Shown here: positions 17,145-25,678 of the stretch, piece after piece
Numbering within the stretch: the stretch's first letter is position 1
How the letters are laid out: every line of letters starts with the position of its first letter
Assembly (NCBI RefSeq): GCF_019396345.1
Contig: NZ_JAHKRM010000004.1
Location: 310,001 to 374,000, forward strand
Direction of reading: 5' to 3'
Length of the DNA: 64,000 nt
Source of the DNA: Nonomuraea guangzhouensis
GTDB lineage: Bacteria > Actinomycetota > Actinomycetes > Streptosporangiales > Streptosporangiaceae
The notes under the pieces: model-generated
What the model was told of the DNA's origin: nothing
Database searches by the model: none
What the model saw: only the letters and a program-made list of their open reading frames with translations
Made by a program: the position numbers and the translations under genes

Positions 17145-17927
17145 GTGAGCGAAACCTCCCCCCTCCTCGCCGCCTACGACCGCACCCGGTTGCGCATCCC
17201 CGAGGACACCGCCGACGGGCTCGTCTACGAGATGGACGGCCCCGTGCTGCGCGTCACCGGCATGTTCCGGGGCTTCGTCGAGGGGCCGCCCGTGCTCGGC
17301 GTCGACGGCGCCGAGCTGGACGCGCTGATCGTCCGCCAGCGCGAGCACTTCGCGGCCCGCGGCGAGGCCGTGGAGTGGAAGACCCGGGCCCATGACCGGC
17401 CCGCCGACCTGGCCGATCGGCTCGTACGCGCGGGTTTCACGCCGGAGGAGAGGGAGACGGTGCTCGTCGGCGTCGCCAAGGAGATGCTGGACGCGCCGCC
17501 CCTGGCCGACGGCGTGACCATCCGCCAGGTCACCGCCGACGCCGACCTGCGGGCGATCGCCGCCATGGAGTCCACCGTCTGGGGCGAGGACTGGAGCTGG
17601 CTGGGCGACGACCTGATCCGGCGGATCACGACCGACCCCGGCGGCATCGCCGTACTGGTGGCTGAGGCCGGCGGCCAGGTCGTCTCGGCCGCCTGGCTGG
17701 TGCACAAGCCGGGCACCGGGTTCGCCGGGCTCTGGGGCGGCTCGACGCTGCCGGAGTGGCGGGGCCGTGGCATCTATCGCGCCCTGGTCGCCCGCCGCGC
17801 CCAGCTCGCCGTGGCGGCCGGGGTCGACCATCTCCAGGTGGACGCCTCGGACGACAGCCGGCCGATCCTGCGGCGCCTGGGCTTCCACGCGGTGACCACG
17901 ACCACCCCGTACGTCTGGACGCCCTGA
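17145..17927 (+). CDS. GNAT-family N-acetyltransferase
   Basis: The 260-residue protein has a C-terminal GNAT fold (residues ~120-260) with the acetyl-CoA loop in TLPEWRGRGIYRALVARRAQ, preceded by an N-terminal half that looks like a degenerate second GNAT module. It is predicted to transfer an acetyl group to an unknown amine. GTG at 17145 is the start. It is divergent from the ArsR-like regulator (56 bp apart) and convergent with the FKBP gene at a 9-bp gap. Confidence 0.8.
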   Translation: MSETSPLLAAYDRTRLRIPEDTADGLVYEMDGPVLRVTGMFRGFVEGPPVLGVDGAELDALIVRQREHFAARGEAVEWKTRAHDRPADLADRLVRAGFTPEERETVLVGVAKEMLDAPPLADGVTIRQVTADADLRAIAAMESTVWGEDWSWLGDDLIRRITTDPGGIAVLVAEAGGQVVSAAWLVHKPGTGFAGLWGGSTLPEWRGRGIYRALVARRAQLAVAAGVDHLQVDASDDSRPILRRLGFHAVTTTTPYVWTP

Positions 17928-17936
17928 ACGCTCTGA

Positions 17937-18833
17937 TCAGTAGGCGGCCAGGACGTCCACCACGAAGACGAGCGTGTCGGCGCCGCGGATGCCGAAGGCG
18001 GGCTGGCCCGTGGGCCCGTAACCGTAGGCGGGCGGGACGATCATCAGCACCCGGCTGCCGACCGGGACGCCCACCAGCGCCCGGTCCCAGCCCTTGATCA
18101 CGCTGCCGTCGCCGATCGTGAACGCCTTCGGCCGCCCGGTGCTCCAGGTGGCGTCGAAGATCCGGCGCTGCCCCCAGATCGCCCCCTCGTACTGGGTGAC
18201 CAGCAGTTGCCCCGCGTGCGTCCGTCGGCCCGTCCCCTTGGCCAGCACCTTGGTGGCGAACCTGCGCGGCGGCGCGGTCGCGGGCACCGCGAGCCCCGGC
18301 CGGGCGGCGCCGGTGACCCGCACGCCCGCCAGCGATCCGCCCCGCGCCTTGATCGAGGCGTTCTTCGGGTGCGTGCCGAGGATGTCGATCACGTAGAACA
18401 GGTCGTCACCGGAGGCGACGCCCTGCGGCGGGTTGGCGCCGAAGCCGTCGGCGGGCGGGATGGCGGCGATCACCCTGCTGCCCACCCGGCGGCCCTGCAG
18501 CGCCCGGTCCAGGCCGGGGATCAGCTTGCCGACCGGGAAGGCGGCCGGGGCGCCGCGGTTGAAGCTGGAGTCGACGAGCCGGTTCTCCCCGCCGTCCCAG
18601 ACGTGCGCGGTGTACTGGACGATCGCCACGTCGTCCTTGCCCAGCAGCGCGCCCTTGCCCGCCGCGAGCTGGTCGACCTGCAGCCCGGCTGACGGCTTGC
18701 CGGCCGGGAAGACGATCGTGGGCTTGGCGCCGAACCTGCCCCCCACCTTCAGCTCCGGATCGCCCGTCTCGGTGCCGGTGCAGGCCGTCAGCAGCGCCAG
18801 CGGTAGCAGCAGCGCGACGGTGCGACGGCGCAT
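17937..18833 (-). CDS. FKBP-type peptidyl-prolyl isomerase lipoprotein, two-domain (second of pair)
   Basis: The 298-residue precursor has a lipoprotein signal (MRRRTVALLLPLALLTAC, lipobox LTAC) and two FKBP-like domains, about residues 40-155 and 180-298. The second has the better-kept signature (FDATWSTGRPKAFTIGDGSV; GVPVGSRVLMIVPPAYGYG). It is predicted to be anchored to the outer face of the membrane and to catalyse proline isomerisation during folding of exported proteins. ATG at 18833 follows GGGGAGGGG; a GTG at 18848 is less likely. It is paralogous to the gene just upstream, giving a tandem pair beside pafA as in Streptomyces (SCO1638/1639, from memory). Confidence 0.9.
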   Translation of the reverse strand: MRRRTVALLLPLALLTACTGTETGDPELKVGGRFGAKPTIVFPAGKPSAGLQVDQLAAGKGALLGKDDVAIVQYTAHVWDGGENRLVDSSFNRGAPAAFPVGKLIPGLDRALQGRRVGSRVIAAIPPADGFGANPPQGVASGDDLFYVIDILGTHPKNASIKARGGSLAGVRVTGAARPGLAVPATAPPRRFATKVLAKGTGRRTHAGQLLVTQYEGAIWGQRRIFDATWSTGRPKAFTIGDGSVIKGWDRALVGVPVGSRVLMIVPPAYGYGPTGQPAFGIRGADTLVFVVDVLAAY

Positions 18834-18913
18834 CGAACCCCTCCCCAAGCGGGCGGCCCGGCGACGACGTCGTCACCGGGCCCCGAGATGCTACCGCTTT
18901 GTCCGACTAAGCA

Positions 18914-19852
18914 TCAGTAAGCCGACAGAACGTCCACCACGAACACCAGCGTGCTGTTGGCCGGGATGCCGTTCTGCTCCTGCGCGCCGTAACCGAGGTC
19001 CGGCGGGATGCTCATCACGACCCGGCTGCCGACCGGAACCCCGGCCAGGCCCTTCTGCCAGCCCTGGATCACGTTCGCGAGCGGGAACGAGGCCGGCTCG
19101 CCCTTGGTCCAGCTGGAGTCGAACTCCTTGTCGGTGCCCCAGATCTTGCCCGTGTAGTGGGCGACCACCGTCTGGCCCGCCTGGACCTTCGCCCCGGTGC
19201 CCTGGATCACGGTCTTGACCACGAGCTCCTTGGACGGCTTGTCCTTGGTCTTGGTGGTCAGCGTAGGCGCCTTCTCGCCGCCCGGGTTGACGACCTTGAC
19301 ACCCTTGATGCTCTCGCCGACCTCCTTGCCGGTGGCCGCCTTCAGCGCGGCGGGCGGCGCCCCGACCACGTCGACGACGAACACCTTCGTCGGCTGCGCC
19401 GCCTGGCCCTGCTGCTGCTGAGCGGCGTCGGCGGCCATCACGGCCAGCACCCGGCCGCCGTGCTTGACCTTGGTGAAGCCCTCCTGCAGCACCTGCGGCA
19501 GCTGCTGGTCGACCGCGATGGTCTCCGGCGCCTTGGAGTCGTAGGAAGAGCCTTGGAAAGCGTTCTGCTTGCCGTCCCAGTTGTAGACGGTCAGGTTGAC
19601 GATGATCTTGTCACCGCTCTTCACCTGCGGACCCGTGCCGGGGGTCAGCACCTCGTAGGAGGACTTGGTGGCAGGCGTGCCGGCGGGGAAGGTCACCGTG
19701 GGCTTGGCGCCCACATTGCCGGTGACCTTCACCTTGCCCGGCGCGCTGCTCGCGGTGGCGGCGGCTCCGTTGGCACCCGAGTCGGAGCCGCCGCACGCGG
19801 CGGCGAAGAAGATCAAAGGCACGGCGGCCAGAGCGGCCAGAGCGCGGCGCAT
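18914..19852 (-). CDS. FKBP-type peptidyl-prolyl isomerase lipoprotein, two-domain (first of pair)
   Basis: The 312-residue precursor begins MRRALAALAAVPLIFFAAAC, a lipoprotein signal with lipobox AAAC, followed by a Gly/Ser/Ala linker. It carries two FKBP-type domains (residues ~45-165 and ~205-312). The C-terminal one is canonical: VVAHYTGKIWGTDKEFDSSW and LAGVPVGSRVVMSIPPDLGYG, ending in STLVFVVDVLSAY. It is predicted to act as an extracytoplasmic folding helper. It lies between pafA and its paralogue. The pair may be linked to Tat/Sec export rather than to the proteasome. Confidence 0.92.
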   Translation of the reverse strand: MRRALAALAAVPLIFFAAACGGSDSGANGAAATASSAPGKVKVTGNVGAKPTVTFPAGTPATKSSYEVLTPGTGPQVKSGDKIIVNLTVYNWDGKQNAFQGSSYDSKAPETIAVDQQLPQVLQEGFTKVKHGGRVLAVMAADAAQQQQGQAAQPTKVFVVDVVGAPPAALKAATGKEVGESIKGVKVVNPGGEKAPTLTTKTKDKPSKELVVKTVIQGTGAKVQAGQTVVAHYTGKIWGTDKEFDSSWTKGEPASFPLANVIQGWQKGLAGVPVGSRVVMSIPPDLGYGAQEQNGIPANSTLVFVVDVLSAY

Positions 19853-19926
19853 GGATTTCCCTCGGAAAGACGTCAGATTCGCGTCACCCTATCCGACATC
19901 CAAGTAGGGCCGGGGTAAACCAAGCG

Positions 19927-21285
19927 CTACATTCCGGCGATGAGCTTGTCCACTCGTTCGTCCACACTGCGGAACGGGTCCTTGCACAGCACCGTGCGCT
20001 GCGCTTGATCGTTCAGCTTGAGATGCACCCAGTCGACGGTGAAGTCGCGCCGCTTCTCCTGCGCCTTCCGGATGAACTCACCCCGCAGCCGCGCCCTGGT
20101 CGTCTGCGGCGGCACCGACTTGGCTTCGAAGATCTTCAGGTCGGACGCCACCCGCTCCACCGAGCCGCGCTTCTGCAGCAGGTAGAACAGGCCGCGCTTG
20201 CGGTGCACGTCGTGGTAGGCGAGGTCGAGCTGGGCCACCCTCGGCGAGGACAGCGGCAGGTCGTACTTCTTCCGGTAGCGCTCGATGAGCTGGTATTTCG
20301 TCACCCAGTCGATCTCGCGTGCCACCAGGTCGAGGTTGCCGGTCTCGACCGCGTGCAGCGTCCGCTCCCACAGCTCCAGCACCCGGCGCGCGATCGGGTC
20401 GCCGCCCCGCCGGTCGACGAAGTCCTTGGCCTTCGACAGGTATTCCTGCTGGATCTCCAGGCTGGACGCCTCACGGCCGTTGGCCAGGCGCACCCGGCGC
20501 CGCCCGGTCATGTCGTGGGAGACCTCGCGGATGGCCCTGATCGGGTTCTCCAGTGACAGGTCGCGCATCACCGTGCCCGCCTCGATCATGCGCAGCACCA
20601 GGTCGGTGGCGCCGACCTTGAGCAGCATCGTGGACTCGCTCATGTTGGAGTCGCCGACGATGACGTGCAGGCGGCGGAACCGCTCGGCGTCGGCGTGCGG
20701 CTCGTCGCGCGTGTTGATGATCGGCCTGGACCGGGTCGTCGCCGAGGAGACGCCCTCCCAGATGTGCTCGGCCCGCTGCGAGACGCAGTAGACCGCGCCG
20801 CGCGGCGTCTGCAGCACCTTGCCCGCGCCGCAGATGATCTGCCGGGTGACCAGGAACGGGATCAGGACGTCGGCCAGCCGGCCGAACTCGCCGTGCCTGC
20901 CGACCAGATAGTTCTCGTGACAGCCGTAGGAGTTGCCCGCGGAGTCGGTGTTGTTCTTGAAGAGATAGATGTCACCGGCGATGCCCTCTTCGCGCAGCCG
21001 CTTCTCGGCGTCGACGAGGAGTCCCTCGAGGATGCGTTCGCCGGCCTTGTCGTGGGTGACGAGTTCGATGACGTTGTCACACTCGGGTGTTGCGTATTCA
21101 GGATGGCTGCCCACGTCGAGGTACAGACGTGCGCCGTTGCGGAGGAAGACGTTGCTCGATCGGCCCCAGGACACGACCCGCCGGAACAGGTAGCGCGCGA
21201 CCTCGTCGGGGGACAGCCTGCGCTGCCCCCTGAACGTGCAGGTCACGCCGTACTCGTTCTCCAGCCCGAAGATGCGACGATCCAT
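19927..21285 (-). CDS. pafA: Pup--protein ligase PafA
   Basis: PafA (452 residues) uses ATP to join the C-terminal glutamate of Pup to lysines of target proteins. It belongs to the glutamine synthetase-like carboxylate-amine ligase family. The family start [16 protein letters not shown] holds the catalytic ATP/Mg glutamates. [37 protein letters not shown] and the [20 protein letters not shown] loop are all intact. ATG at 21285 is used; GTG at 21288 directly precedes it. In most relatives prcA directly precedes pafA, but here ~1.2 kb with a repeat-flanked secreted-protein gene intervenes. Confidence 0.97.
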   Translation of the reverse strand: MDRRIFGLENEYGVTCTFRGQRRLSPDEVARYLFRRVVSWGRSSNVFLRNGARLYLDVGSHPEYATPECDNVIELVTHDKAGERILEGLLVDAEKRLREEGIAGDIYLFKNNTDSAGNSYGCHENYLVGRHGEFGRLADVLIPFLVTRQIICGAGKVLQTPRGAVYCVSQRAEHIWEGVSSATTRSRPIINTRDEPHADAERFRRLHVIVGDSNMSESTMLLKVGATDLVLRMIEAGTVMRDLSLENPIRAIREVSHDMTGRRRVRLANGREASSLEIQQEYLSKAKDFVDRRGGDPIARRVLELWERTLHAVETGNLDLVAREIDWVTKYQLIERYRKKYDLPLSSPRVAQLDLAYHDVHRKRGLFYLLQKRGSVERVASDLKIFEAKSVPPQTTRARLRGEFIRKAQEKRRDFTVDWVHLKLNDQAQRTVLCKDPFRSVDERVDKLIAGM

Positions 21286-21489
21286 CACCTCACACTATGC
21301 CCACGGATCGTCAAGCGGGAGAGATCTTCCCGGTGTTTCCCGCGTGCCCTCGCCAGATGACCGTCCCCCAGACGACCATCCCCAGGTCAACACCGCGCGC
21401 GCTTCCGGCCCCGCCCCGTCCGCGCTTCTGGTCCCCGTCCCGTGCGGGCAGGTCTTCGCCCGCCCACGCCCTGGTCCCGCGCCCTGGCT

Positions 21490-21619
21490 CCTTTTCTTTC
21501 TGTACGGCAAGCATGGGGCACCCCCACCCACCGCACAGGGCCGGGCCCTGTCCAGGGAAACGCTCCTCCGGTGATACGTGGCCGGGCACCGTGACGAGAC
21601 GGCGGCCAAGCCATGAGCC
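21490..21619 (+). repeat. Repeat copy A (inverted partner of 22229-22360)
   Basis: A T-rich entry (CCTTTTCTTTC) is followed by GTACGGCAAGCATGGGGCAC, CCCCCACCCACCGCACAGGG, the near-perfect palindrome ACAGGGCC-G-GGCCCTGT and AGGGAAACGCTCCTCCGGTG. Over ~118 aligned bases it differs from the reverse complement of copy B at about nine positions (counted by eye). Weaker similarity extends outward to ~21400, including a GC hairpin (GCGGGC/GCCCGC). It lies just past the stop of the secreted-protein gene. Confidence 0.85.
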
Positions 21620-21638
21620 GCAGGGGCGTCAGGCGGCG

Positions 21639-22166
21639 TCAGGGGGTGTAGATCTCCTGGACCTTGACGATCTCACCCTTGTAGACCGTGATCAGCGACG
21701 GGTGGGCGGCGCGCTTGTGCCGCTTGAGCAGGATGGACCGCGAGCAGCTCTTGTTGCCCAGAGCGTCCTTCTTGCCGACCGTGAGGTCGCCCTCGGCCAC
21801 CTTGCAGCCGAACGCCGACAGGAACACCACGTTCTTGGCGATCCGCGATGAGTAGGCCGACACGACACCCTGGGGCGGAGTGACGAACTGCCCCTCCGTC
21901 ATGGTGCCCTTCTTCCACTTGACCGGCGTGTACTCGGCGGTGCTGCCGCTGAGGTGCGTGATCAGGCCGCGCAGGATGCCGTCGTGCCGGGAGGAGATGT
22001 GCTTGGTGAAGTCGTGCTTCGGGTCGGGCTGGAAGGTCGTCCCGAAGACCTTGGGCGCCTTGAACTTGGGGATGTCCGTGGTGGCGGCGTTCGCGGCCGT
22101 ACCGGCGGTCAGGACGACGGCTGCGGCGGCGGCGCCTGCCAGGAGGGTGCGCATTGGCTGGTTCAT
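21639..22166 (-). CDS. Secreted protein of unknown function within an inverted-repeat cassette
   Basis: The 175-residue precursor starts MNQPMRTLLAGAAAAAVVLT with a cleavable signal peptide (likely cut after TAANAA). The mature part of ~145 residues is Lys-rich and contains two cysteines (FGCKVAEGD and NKSCSRS) that could form a disulfide. I do not recognise the family. ATG at 22166 follows GAAGAGAGC; ATG at 22154 is an alternative. The gene is enclosed by ~130-bp inverted repeats A and B and has a perfect CRP-type box 46-61 bp upstream of its start. Both features set it apart from the flanking pafA and prcA genes and suggest an inserted, separately regulated gene. Confidence 0.75.
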   Translation of the reverse strand: MNQPMRTLLAGAAAAAVVLTAGTAANAATTDIPKFKAPKVFGTTFQPDPKHDFTKHISSRHDGILRGLITHLSGSTAEYTPVKWKKGTMTEGQFVTPPQGVVSAYSSRIAKNVVFLSAFGCKVAEGDLTVGKKDALGNKSCSRSILLKRHKRAAHPSLITVYKGEIVKVQEIYTP

Positions 22167-22211
22167 GCTCTCTTCGATACGAGATGCCGCTCGCCAGTTC
22201 GCCCAAATATG

Positions 22212-22227
22212 TGTGAACCAGGTCACA
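22212..22227. promoter_or_regulatory. CRP/GlxR-type box TGTGA-N6-TCACA
   Basis: GTGTGAACCAGGTCACAC contains both half-sites of the classic CRP consensus (TGTGAnnnnnnTCACA), which is shared by actinobacterial CRP-family regulators such as GlxR. It lies 46-61 bp upstream of the ATG of the secreted-protein gene. The likely control is by a cAMP-responsive regulator; whether it activates or represses cannot be told without the start of transcription. Confidence 0.6.
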
Positions 22228-22228
22228 C

Positions 22229-22360
22229 TGGCCCATGGCTTGTCACCGTCTCGTCACGGCGCCCAGCCCCGCATCACCGGAGGAGCGTTTCCCTGGACAG
22301 GGCCCAGCCCTGTGCGGTGGGTGGGGGTGCCCCATGCCTGCCGTACAAAAGAAAAAAGGC
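22229..22360 (-). repeat. Repeat copy B (inverted partner of 21490-21619)
   Basis: Read on the minus strand it gives the same order as copy A: T-run, GTACGGCAGGCATGGGGCAC, CCCCCACCCACCGCACAGGG, palindrome ACAGGGC-TGG-GCCCTGT and AGGGAAACGCTCCTCCGGTG, down to AAGCCATGGGCC. Its T-run end is the tail of the prcA terminator, which suggests that the other copies derive from this terminator region. Confidence 0.85.
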
Positions 22361-22386
22361 CCGGGCGGTCGAAGACCGCTTACCCG
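22347..22386 (-). terminator. Intrinsic terminator after prcB-prcA
   Basis: On the minus strand a stem (CGGG, a 4-base bulge, CGGTC pairing with GACCG and CCCG; 22362-22386) is followed by GGCC and a long U-tract (TTTTTTCTTTT, 22347-22357). It lies ~110 bp past the prcA stop. This is an unusually canonical Rho-independent terminator for a high-GC actinomycete. Confidence 0.75.
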
Positions 22387-22493
22387 AGCAGGACGGGAAC
22401 CAGACAACGCCACCAGCGCCCGAGCGGGACAGTAAGCGCACGTTGGGACCAGCACTCGGGCGAGCGATGACCGCCCGCCCGAGTGTCGAGCAG

Positions 22494-23279
22494 TTAGATA
22501 GACGTGCCGTCGTCGACGTCGCCCTCGGGGCCGGTCGGGGGCGGGGTGTCGGAGTCGTCGGCTTCGAGGGGCGAGCCGGCGGCGGGGCCCGGCGCGGCGG
22601 CCAGCAGGCGCTCCAGGCGTGGCCCCACCAGCCGCTGGAACTTGCGGTGCTCGCGGTTGCGGTCCAGCACCGCCACCTCCAGCTGCCCCACCGGCGGGCG
22701 CTCCCCACCGGGCTCCGTGAGGGCCGCCAGCGCCACCTCCAGCGCGTCGGCCAGCGGCATGCTCTCCCGGTAGCCCTCCTTCAGCCGCGTCCCCACCGCG
22801 TCCGCCTGGCCGCCCATGGCCGCGAAGCCGTGTTCGTCGAAGACGGAGCCGTCGAACGTCAGCCGGTAGATCGCGTCGCCGTCCGGCGCGTCGCCCACCT
22901 CGGCCACCACGACCTCCACCTCGAGCGACTTGATCGACTCGGTGAAGATGCGGCCCAGGTTGGACGCGTACAGGTTGGCCAGCCCGCGGCCGGTCACGTC
23001 GGAGCGGTCGTAGGTGTAGCCGTTGATGTCGGCGTAGCGGATGCCGCCCAGCCGGAGCTCCTCGAACTCGTTGTAGCGGCCCACCGCCGCGAACCCGATG
23101 CGGTCGTAGATCTCGCTGATCTTGTGCAGGGCTCGTGACGGGTTGGGGGCGACGAACAGGATGCCGTCCTCGTACTGCAGCACGACGACGCTGCGGCCCC
23201 GCGCGATGCCTTTGCGCGCGTAGTCGGCCTTGTCCCGCATGATCTGCTCAGGGGACGCATATCCAAAAGGCATGGACAC
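22494..23279 (-). CDS. prcA: 20S proteasome alpha subunit
   Basis: The 261-residue subunit of the outer rings gates the proteasome and docks the ARC ATPase. It has the alpha-type N-terminus MPFGYASPEQIMRDKADYARKG and an NTN-hydrolase core without catalytic Thr (VAPNPSRALHKISEIYDRIG; AVGRYNEFEELRLGGIRYAD), plus a long acidic, Pro-rich tail from ~residue 230. GTG at 23279 has AAAGGA upstream; ATG two codons in (23273) is possible. It follows prcB by 14 bp in one transcription unit that ends at the terminator at 22347-22386. Confidence 0.96.
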   Translation of the reverse strand: MSMPFGYASPEQIMRDKADYARKGIARGRSVVVLQYEDGILFVAPNPSRALHKISEIYDRIGFAAVGRYNEFEELRLGGIRYADINGYTYDRSDVTGRGLANLYASNLGRIFTESIKSLEVEVVVAEVGDAPDGDAIYRLTFDGSVFDEHGFAAMGGQADAVGTRLKEGYRESMPLADALEVALAALTEPGGERPPVGQLEVAVLDRNREHRKFQRLVGPRLERLLAAAPGPAAGSPLEADDSDTPPPTGPEGDVDDGTSI

Positions 23280-23293
23280 GGATGGGGTCCTTT

Positions 23294-24142
23294 CTAGCGC
23301 AGCGGGGCGATGGGGCCGTCAGGGGAGATGAGGCGCGCTTCGAGCATCCGCTCGACGTAGGCGGTCACCTCTTCCTCCGGCAGCCGTCGGAAGCCGTCGG
23401 CGTCGATCACCGAGACGATCGGCCAGATCTTCCGCGTCACATCGGGACCGCCGGTGGCCGAATCGTCGTCCGCCGCGTCGTACAGCGCCTGGATCAGCGT
23501 CATCGCCATGTCGTCGGCCGACGCCCCGTCGCGGTAGAGCTTCTTCAGCGAACCCCGCGCGAAGATCGAACCCGAGCCGATCGCGTCGAACCGGTCACGC
23601 TCGTACGGACCGCCCGCCACGTCGTAGCTGAAGATCCGCCCACCGTCCCGATCGGCGTCGTAGGCGGCGAACAGCGGCACCACCACCAGCCCCTGCATCG
23701 CCATGCCGAGATTGCCGCGGATCATCGCCGCCAGCCGGTTGGCCTTGCCGTTGACCGATAGCGTGCGGCCTTCCAGCTTCTCGTAGTGCTCCAGCTCCAC
23801 CCGGTAGAGCCGGGCCATCTCGATGCCCGTGCTGGCCGTGCCCGCGATGCCCATGCACGAGTAGTCGTCGGTCCGGAACACCTTCTCCACGTCACGCTGG
23901 GAGATGATGTTGCCGGACGTCGCCCGCCGGTCGCCCGCCATGACCACGCCGCCCGCGAACGTGGCGGCGACGATCGTCGTCGCGTGCGGAACCTGGTCGC
24001 CGATCGGCGTGGCCAGAATCTCACCACGCACCGGAAGCAGCCCCGGCGCGTGCGAACCGACGAACTCCGTGAACGAGGAACTCCCGGTGTTGTGGAAAAG
24101 CTGGTCCATCAAGCCGGTGGGCAGATCCATGTGCGATGCCAC
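23294..24142 (-). CDS. prcB: 20S proteasome beta subunit (catalytic)
   Basis: The 282-residue precursor has a 54-residue propeptide, then the mature N-terminus [20 protein letters not shown]. Counting from Thr1, the catalytic set Thr1, Asp17 (GDRRAT) and Lys33 (DVEKVF) is intact; autocleavage exposes Thr1. It forms the inner rings with proteolytic activity. GTG at 24142 is chosen because GGGAGGGAG sits seven bases upstream. The gene leads the prcB-prcA unit. In relatives pup is directly upstream; here a divergent ABC transporter operon and dinB have been placed between. Confidence 0.97.
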   Translation of the reverse strand: MASHMDLPTGLMDQLFHNTGSSSFTEFVGSHAPGLLPVRGEILATPIGDQVPHATTIVAATFAGGVVMAGDRRATSGNIISQRDVEKVFRTDDYSCMGIAGTASTGIEMARLYRVELEHYEKLEGRTLSVNGKANRLAAMIRGNLGMAMQGLVVVPLFAAYDADRDGGRIFSYDVAGGPYERDRFDAIGSGSIFARGSLKKLYRDGASADDMAMTLIQALYDAADDDSATGGPDVTRKIWPIVSVIDADGFRRLPEEEVTAYVERMLEARLISPDGPIAPLR

Positions 24143-24165
24143 GCGACTCCCTCCCAAACGTCACT

Positions 24166-24179
24166 GTCCCTAAAGGGAC
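24166..24179. promoter_or_regulatory. Palindrome GTCCCT-AA-AGGGAC upstream of prcB
   Basis: A perfect 6-bp inverted repeat with a 2-bp AT centre lies 24-37 bp upstream of the prcB start, in the 171-bp spacer shared with the divergent sugar ABC operon. It could be an operator or a 5'-UTR hairpin. No known binding-site family is claimed. Confidence 0.45.
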
Positions 24180-24313
24180 CCTACTCATGTTGCGTCGCTG
24201 TCTGCACTTCCCACGATCAGCCCACGGCGAACCGTTCACCAGATCGTTTCTTTACGCCCAGTAGAGGCCGTGCGATTGTCGGTATGTCTGCACGTCCTCT
24301 ACAGGAGGCCGAC

Positions 24314-25678
24314 ATGCGACTCCCCAGCCGACCTGCGGTGATCGCGGTTCTCACCATCCTGGCGCTCAGCTCCTGCGGATCTGGCGCGCCCGCCGGAGGG
24401 GAGGGCGTCACCCTCGTCATCGCGGCCAACTCGATCTCCGGCGGCAAGAACTCCGAGTCCGCCGACTGGATCAAGCGGTGGGTGATCCCCAACTTCGAGC
24501 AGGCCCACCAGAACGTCAAGGTGCTCTTCCGGCCCAGCGGCGTCGACGACGAGCAGTACAAGACCAAGATCGCGCTCGACCTCAAGTCGAAGGCCGGGGC
24601 CGACGTCATCGACCTCGACGGCATCTGGGTCGGCGAGTTCGCCCAGGCCGGCTACATCAAGCCGCTCACCGACGTGGGCGGGCCCGCCGTCGACTCCTGG
24701 GAGGGCTGGTCGCAGATCCCGCAGGCAGTACAGGGACTCGGCATCTTCGACGGCAAGAAGTACGGGCTGCCCCAGGGCACCGACGGCCGGGTCCTGTTCT
24801 ACAACAGGACCCTGTTCAAGAAGGCCGGCCTGCCCGACCCGTGGCAGCCCACCAGCTGGGAGGACATCTTCGCGGCCGGCGGCAGGCTGAAGGCCGCGGG
24901 CGTGCCCGTTCCGATCCAGATCAACGCCGGCACCGCCATGGGCGAGGCCACCACCATGCAGGGCGTGCTCCCCCTCCTCGCCGCCGCCGGGTCCGAGATC
25001 TACACCGACGGCAAGTGGACCGGCGCCTCCCCGGCCATGAAGGACGTGCTCGGCTTCTACCAGCGGCTCTACACCTCCGGGCTGAGCGACCCCATGCTGC
25101 AGCAGGAGGCCAAGGGACGCGACAAGTCCTTCGCCCAGTTCGCCGCCGGCAAGATCGGCGTCCTGGCCGAGAGCGACTACTTCTGGCGATCCGTCATCGA
25201 GCCGAAGGCCAGGGTCGCCCCCATGGCCGACCGCGACACAGCCGTCGGCTTCGCCAAGATCCCCGCCAAGAGACCCGGCGCCGCCATCCGCGGCCAGGAC
25301 TTCGCCAGCATGTCGGGCGGCGCCGTACGCGTGCTGAACCCGTTCTCCAAGAACCCCAAGCTCGCCTGGGAACTGCTCGCGTTCATGCACTCCGCGGCGG
25401 CCACCAAGGCGCAGCTCGCCGGGCAGGCCCGCATCAGCTCCCGCGGCGACGTCAACGGCGAGGTGCTCCACGCCGACCCGATGCTGGAGTACGTCGCCGA
25501 CGAGGTGCTGCCCATCACCGCCTACCGCCCCGGCCTCGCCGTCTACCCGCAGGTCTCCGTCGCCCTGCAGGAGGCCACCGCGGCGATCGTCAGCGGCAGG
25601 AGCGCCGACGAGGCGGCCGCCGCCTACCAGACCAAGCTGGAGGGACTGGTCGGTGGCGCGGACCACGTCGCCAGGTGA
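24314..25678 (+). CDS. Carbohydrate ABC transporter substrate-binding lipoprotein (CUT1)
   Basis: The 454-residue lipoprotein has signal MRLPSRPAVIAVLTILALSS ending in the lipobox cysteine (SSC), then a MalE/UgpB-type binding fold: NFEQAHQNVKVLFRPSG, KSKAGADVIDLDGIWVGEFA, GLPQGTDGRVLFYNRTLFKK. It is predicted to capture a sugar or sugar-phosphate outside the cell and deliver it to the two permeases that follow. ATG at 24314 has a near-perfect AGGAGG six bases upstream. Its last 26 bp overlap the first permease gene. It is the first gene of a four-gene plus-strand operon inside the minus-strand proteasome cluster. Confidence 0.92.
   Translation: MRLPSRPAVIAVLTILALSSCGSGAPAGGEGVTLVIAANSISGGKNSESADWIKRWVIPNFEQAHQNVKVLFRPSGVDDEQYKTKIALDLKSKAGADVIDLDGIWVGEFAQAGYIKPLTDVGGPAVDSWEGWSQIPQAVQGLGIFDGKKYGLPQGTDGRVLFYNRTLFKKAGLPDPWQPTSWEDIFAAGGRLKAAGVPVPIQINAGTAMGEATTMQGVLPLLAAAGSEIYTDGKWTGASPAMKDVLGFYQRLYTSGLSDPMLQQEAKGRDKSFAQFAAGKIGVLAESDYFWRSVIEPKARVAPMADRDTAVGFAKIPAKRPGAAIRGQDFASMSGGAVRVLNPFSKNPKLAWELLAFMHSAAATKAQLAGQARISSRGDVNGEVLHADPMLEYVADEVLPITAYRPGLAVYPQVSVALQEATAAIVSGRSADEAAAAYQTKLEGLVGGADHVAR

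Noticed and set aside
21297..21851. Plus-strand coding frames containing MGHPHPPHRAGPCPGKRSSG, also readable in repeat copy B
   Set aside because: The frame is shared because the DNA repeats are similar; no ribosome site or stable start and low-complexity composition. Treated as a repeat, not a gene.
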